Both the position numbers and the translations under genes were made by a program. From an uncultured Pseudoxanthomonas sp. (GTDB lineage: Bacteria; Pseudomonadota; Gammaproteobacteria; Xanthomonadales; Xanthomonadaceae), in contig NZ_CAMPJD010000065.1 of NCBI RefSeq assembly GCF_946886695.1, positions 1-17,433 of the forward strand: DNA of 17,433 bases, in the 5' to 3' direction. The notes beneath the pieces are model-generated. The model ran no database searches. It was not told the DNA's origin and saw only the letters and a list, made by a program, of their open reading frames with translations. The number at the start of each line of letters is the position of its first letter. Position 1 is the stretch's first letter. Shown in pieces: positions 14,875 to 17,433 of the stretch.

Positions 14875-15600
14875 TCAGCCGCGGCCTTTCACCAGCGTGC
14901 CTACATGCTCACCGCGCAGGATGCGCATCAGGTTGCCGGGCACGGACAGATCGTAGATGCGCAGCGGCACGTCGCTGTCGCGGCACAGGGCGAAGGCGGC
15001 AGTGTCCATCACCTGCAGGTCGCGGGCGATGACGTCGTCGTAGGTCAGCTGGTCGTAGCGGACGGCGTCGGCGTGCTTGCTGGGATCCTTGTCGTAGACG
15101 CCGTCCACCTTGGTCGCCTTCAACAGCAGGTCCGCGCCGATCTCGATCGCGCGCAGGGCGGCGCCGGAGTCGGTGGTGAAGAAAGGATTGCCGGTGCCGG
15201 CGGCGAAGATCGCGATGCGGCCTTTTTCCAGGTGGCGGATGGCGCGGCGTCGGATGTAGTCCTCGCACACGTCGTTGATCTTGATGGCGCTCATGACGCG
15301 GCATTTGGCGCCAAGCTTTTCCAGTGCGTCCTGCATGGCCAGCGCGTTGATGACCGTGGCCAGCATGCCCATCTGGTCGCCGGTGACGCGGTCCATGCCG
15401 CCTGCGGCCAGGCCGGCGCCGCGGAAGATGTTGCCACCGCCGATCACCAGGCCCACTTCGGCCCCGGCGTCGCGTGCTTCGATGATCTCGCGGGCGATGC
15501 GGGTGATGACGGCCGGGTCGATGCCGTAGTCTTCGGCCCCCATCAGCGCTTCGCCGGAAAGTTTGAGCAGGATGCGGCGATAGACGAGGGGAGCGGGCAT
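14875..15600 (-). CDS. pyrH: UMP kinase (uridylate kinase)
   Basis: Hexameric bacterial UMP kinase that phosphorylates UMP to UDP with ATP and is allosterically controlled by GTP and UTP. The protein is 241 aa, the same as E. coli. Motifs: [14 protein letters not shown] (phosphate-binding Lys), [49 protein letters not shown] and the nucleotide-binding [16 protein letters not shown]. The ATG at 15600 gives the conserved N-terminus. The frame is open upstream to 15711, but that part is not homologous. A -10-like TAGAAT (15637-15632) with a weak upstream hexamer lies 31 nt before the start. In many bacteria pyrH follows rpsB-tsf, but here the upstream neighbour is a cupin gene. Confidence 0.98.
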   Translation of the reverse strand: MPAPLVYRRILLKLSGEALMGAEDYGIDPAVITRIAREIIEARDAGAEVGLVIGGGNIFRGAGLAAGGMDRVTGDQMGMLATVINALAMQDALEKLGAKCRVMSAIKINDVCEDYIRRRAIRHLEKGRIAIFAAGTGNPFFTTDSGAALRAIEIGADLLLKATKVDGVYDKDPSKHADAVRYDQLTYDDVIARDLQVMDTAAFALCRDSDVPLRIYDLSVPGNLMRILRGEHVGTLVKGRG

Positions 15601-15624
15601 GGGGTTTCTCGGCGAGGGGGCAAA

Positions 15625-15661
15625 CGCGGTAATTCTAGCCGAGTGCCCCTCCCTCAGTCGC
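15625..15661 (-). promoter_or_regulatory. Weak candidate promoter for pyrH
   Basis: TAGAAT on the minus strand (15637-15632, 5/6) is preceded at 18 nt by GCGACT (15661-15656, 3/6). The predicted start near 15625 leaves a 25-nt leader. The -35 match overlaps the stop of the cupin gene. Confidence 0.35.
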
Positions 15662-16010
15662 CGGGTTCGTAGATCGCGTAGAGCTTGCGCGCGGTTTCCA
15701 GCACTTCCCACGTGCCCGTGAAGCCCGCCGGCACGACAAAACTCTGCCCGGCCTCCAGCAGGACCTCGCTGCTGTCATCGCCGCGCAGGCGCACGCGCCC
15801 GCTGAGCAGGTGGCAGAACTCGTGCTCGGTGTAGTGCACGCGCCAGGCGCCCACGCCACCCTCCCATACCCCGCAGTGGAACCGCGCGTCCTGGGTGGAA
15901 TACGCATTGGCGACGGCCTGGAGCGGGGTGCCTTCGACCAGGCGTTCGGCGGCGACCGGTGCGCGCGTGGCGTCATCCGGCGTGTGCGATACGGCAACGA
16001 TGCGGGGCAT
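15654..16010 (-). CDS. Cupin domain-containing protein (DUF861/cupin_3-like)
   Basis: Small single-cupin protein, 118 aa from the ATG at 16010. The core resembles the DUF861/cupin_3 family: [15 protein letters not shown], then the metal-site-like [15 protein letters not shown], and [28 protein letters not shown]. The HEFCHLL segment provides possible His/Glu metal ligands. There is no signal peptide or membrane segment. A GTG three codons upstream is an alternative start, but AGGTG sits 6 nt before the ATG. It lies just upstream of pyrH and is divergent from the AIM24-family gene. Substrate and role are unknown. Family relatives include ureidoglycine aminohydrolase-like cupins, but that activity should not be assumed. 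Confidence 0.88.
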   Translation of the reverse strand: MPRIVAVSHTPDDATRAPVAAERLVEGTPLQAVANAYSTQDARFHCGVWEGGVGAWRVHYTEHEFCHLLSGRVRLRGDDSSEVLLEAGQSFVVPAGFTGTWEVLETARKLYAIYEPGD

Positions 16011-16013
16011 GGG

Positions 16014-16048
16014 CGGCACCTGAGAGTGGGGCCGCTATGATGCCCTCC
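16014..16048 (+). promoter_or_regulatory. Candidate promoter for the AIM24-family gene
   Basis: TATGAT (16036-16041, 5/6 to TATAAT) follows a GC-rich 3/6 match to TTGACA at 17 nt (about 16013-16018). The predicted start is near 16048, and AGGA lies 8 nt before the ATG at 16075. The 64-nt gap must also hold whatever drives the divergent cupin gene. Confidence 0.4.
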
Positions 16049-16074
16049 CTTTCGGCAGCCATCAGGAAACGACC

Positions 16075-16770
16075 ATGAGCGTGCGCACTCTGCAGGAATT
16101 CCTCGCCTCGTCACGGGAGAAGGACGCCAGCCCGGAAGCCTTCGAGCTCGAGAGTCCGCACCTGTTGGAGGTACGGTTGGATGGCCTGGTCTGGGCCAAG
16201 GCCGGAGCGATGGTCGCGCGCAAGGGTGCGGTGAAGTTCACCCGGCAGGGCGTGCTGGAGCAGGGACTGGGCAACCTGCTGAAAAAGGCCGTCAGCGGCG
16301 AAGGCATGCAACTGATGAAGATCGAGGGGCAGGGGCGCGTCTACCTGGCCGATGCCGGCAAGCGGATCACGCTGCTGCGCCTGGCGGGAGAGGCCATCTT
16401 CGTCAACGGCAACGACGTGCTCGCAGTGGAATCGGGTATCGAGAGCCGCATCACGATGATGCGCAAGGTCGCCGGCATGCTGTCGGGCGGGCTGTTCAAC
16501 GTGCGCCTGAGCGGCCACGGCATCGTCGCCATCACGTCGCACTACGAACCCCTCACGCTGCCGGTGAATGCGCAGACCGGGCCGGTGTTCACCGACCCGA
16601 ATGCCACCGTGGCATGGTCGGGCGGATTGACGCCGGAAATCATCACCGACATTTCGCTCGGCACGTTGCTGGGGCGCGGCTCGGGCGAGAGCATCCAGTT
16701 GCGTTTCGCGGGAGACGGCTGGGTGGTGGTACAGCCTTACGAGGAAGTGGCGCTGCAGCCGAGGCAGTAG
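16075..16770 (+). CDS. AIM24 family protein
   Basis: The only plus-strand gene in the window, 231 aa. The sequence matches the AIM24 (mitochondrial biogenesis AIM24/TRAP-like) fold: FELESPHLLEVRLDGLVWAKAGAMVARKGAVKF, then GEGMQLMKIEGQGRVYLADAGKRITLLRL, GEAIFVNGNDVLAVE, FNVRLSGHGIVAITSHYEP and VFTDPNATVAWSGGLTPEI. These are glycine-rich beta strands of a pseudo-repeated beta-sandwich. There is no signal peptide or membrane helix. The ribosome-binding site AGGA is well placed. The bacterial function is not known to me. Yeast Aim24 acts in mitochondrial inner-membrane organisation. The gene converges on the GGDEF gene with 12 nt between stops. Confidence 0.9.
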   Translation: MSVRTLQEFLASSREKDASPEAFELESPHLLEVRLDGLVWAKAGAMVARKGAVKFTRQGVLEQGLGNLLKKAVSGEGMQLMKIEGQGRVYLADAGKRITLLRLAGEAIFVNGNDVLAVESGIESRITMMRKVAGMLSGGLFNVRLSGHGIVAITSHYEPLTLPVNAQTGPVFTDPNATVAWSGGLTPEIITDISLGTLLGRGSGESIQLRFAGDGWVVVQPYEEVALQPRQ

Positions 16771-16782
16771 CCACCACGCCCA

Positions 16783-17433
16783 TCAGGGCGCGACCGCACC
16801 CACCGATACCCGGTTGCGCCCTTCGCGCTTGGCGCCATACAGCGCGTCATCGGCCGCGCGAAGCAGGTCATCGACGTGGCGGAACTGTTCCAGTGCGCCC
16901 TGCGTGGCCAGTCCCGCCGAGAAGGTGATGTGCAGTGGCTGGCCGTCGACATCGGCCATCGCCACGCCGGCCACCTCCGACAGGATGCGCCGCACGACCT
17001 GGGCGGCGGCCTCTTCGCCGATGCCCGGCAACACCACCAGGAACTCCTCGCCGCCGTAGCGGGCGACGATGTCGCTGCTGCGCACCTGGCGCATCAGCGC
17101 CTTGGCGAAATTGCGCAGCACTTCATCGCCAACCAGGTGCCCCCAGCGATCATTGACCTGCTTGAAGTCGTCGAGGTCGATGAAGGCGATCGAGAGCGGC
17201 CAGCCGTGCCGCGTGGCGGCGTCGAACTCCTTCTCGAGTACCTCTTCCAGTTGGCTGCGGTTGTATGCCCCTGTCAGCGGGTCGCGCCGCACTTCCTCCG
17301 CCAGCCGACGCGCACGGTCTTCGTGCTCGTTGGCTTCCTTGCGGGCACGCGCCGCGTCCTGGATTTCGCGCAGGTTGCGCACGACCAGCAACTCGCGTGC
17401 CTGGTCCAGCAAAGCCTGGATGCGGGCGGGTGG
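16783..17433 (-). CDS. GGDEF-domain diguanylate cyclase, C-terminal part (5' end beyond window)
   Basis: The 216 visible residues are a charged, probably coiled-coil linker (ARARKEANEHEDRARRLAEEVRR, about residues 30-55) followed by a complete GGDEF domain starting at DPLTGAYNR. The active-site signature is GGEEF (plus-strand 17041-17055), so catalysis of c-di-GMP synthesis from two GTP is expected. An inhibitory I-site RSSD (17071-17082) stands five residues before it, predicting product feedback. Substrate-binding DLDDFKQVNDRWGHLVGDEVL is intact. The open frame continues past the right edge without a convincing start, so the sensory part is not seen. The gene is convergent with the AIM24 gene. 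Confidence 0.95.
   Translation of the reverse strand, partial: PPARIQALLDQARELLVVRNLREIQDAARARKEANEHEDRARRLAEEVRRDPLTGAYNRSQLEEVLEKEFDAATRHGWPLSIAFIDLDDFKQVNDRWGHLVGDEVLRNFAKALMRQVRSSDIVARYGGEEFLVVLPGIGEEAAAQVVRRILSEVAGVAMADVDGQPLHITFSAGLATQGALEQFRHVDDLLRAADDALYGAKREGRNRVSVGAVAP

Noticed and set aside
16777..16790. Short hairpin cgccc-atca-gggcg between the convergent AIM24 and GGDEF genes
   Set aside because: Only a 5-bp stem with no T-tract on either strand, overlapping a stop codon. It is insufficient to call a bidirectional terminator.
1..17433. CRISPR arrays, tRNA or rRNA genes, insertion sequences, prophage or defence genes
   Set aside because: None seen on either strand. All sizeable genes are accounted for by housekeeping, transport or signalling families.

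Overview
The window is about 67% G+C by eye. It holds a chromosomal housekeeping locus typical of Xanthomonadaceae (a Pseudoxanthomonas-, Lysobacter- or Stenotrophomonas-like gammaproteobacterium). The gene order frr-uppS-cdsA-dxr-rseP-bamA-lpxD-fabZ-lpxA-lpxB-rnhB-dnaE, the GC-rich codon use and REP-type repeats of the form GTrGGAGsGrC point there. Genus is not resolved. Nearly every gene is on the minus strand, so the biological reading order runs from the right edge to the left.

Right end (17433 to 15654): a GGDEF diguanylate cyclase, cut by the window edge, converges on a plus-strand AIM24-family gene. That gene is divergent from a small cupin gene, which is followed by pyrH (UMP kinase). 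A CDF-type zinc exporter gene, flanked by a REP element, sits between pyrH and frr, two genes that are often adjacent in gammaproteobacteria.

Centre (13639 to 2729): a tightly packed envelope operon starts at a good promoter just upstream of frr. Its genes cover ribosome recycling (frr), undecaprenyl-PP synthesis (uppS), CDP-diacylglycerol synthesis (cdsA), the first committed MEP isoprenoid step (dxr), the site-2 protease RseP, the outer-membrane protein insertase BamA, and the early lipid A pathway with fabZ (lpxD-fabZ-lpxA-lpxB). Many junctions overlap by 1-4 nt (TGATG or ATGA), which indicates translational coupling. A sigma-E-like promoter candidate lies in the rseP-bamA gap and a GNRA-capped hairpin follows bamA. 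No skp/ompH gene lies between bamA and lpxD.

Left end (2745 to 1): the lpxB-rnhB junction has been opened by a REPIN-like inverted pair of repeats, which supplies the last codons and stop of lpxB and abuts the rnhB start. After rnhB comes an unrecognised 138-residue gene, then an intrinsic terminator, then a promoter-like sequence and dnaE, which runs off the left edge at its catalytic PDFD motif.

I did not find a defence system, mobile gene cluster, CRISPR array or other clearly undescribed system. The most interesting signals are the REPIN effects on lpxB and rnhB, the inserted Cys-flanked loop in BamA, the LpxA chain-length residue, and the orphan gene between rnhB and dnaE.
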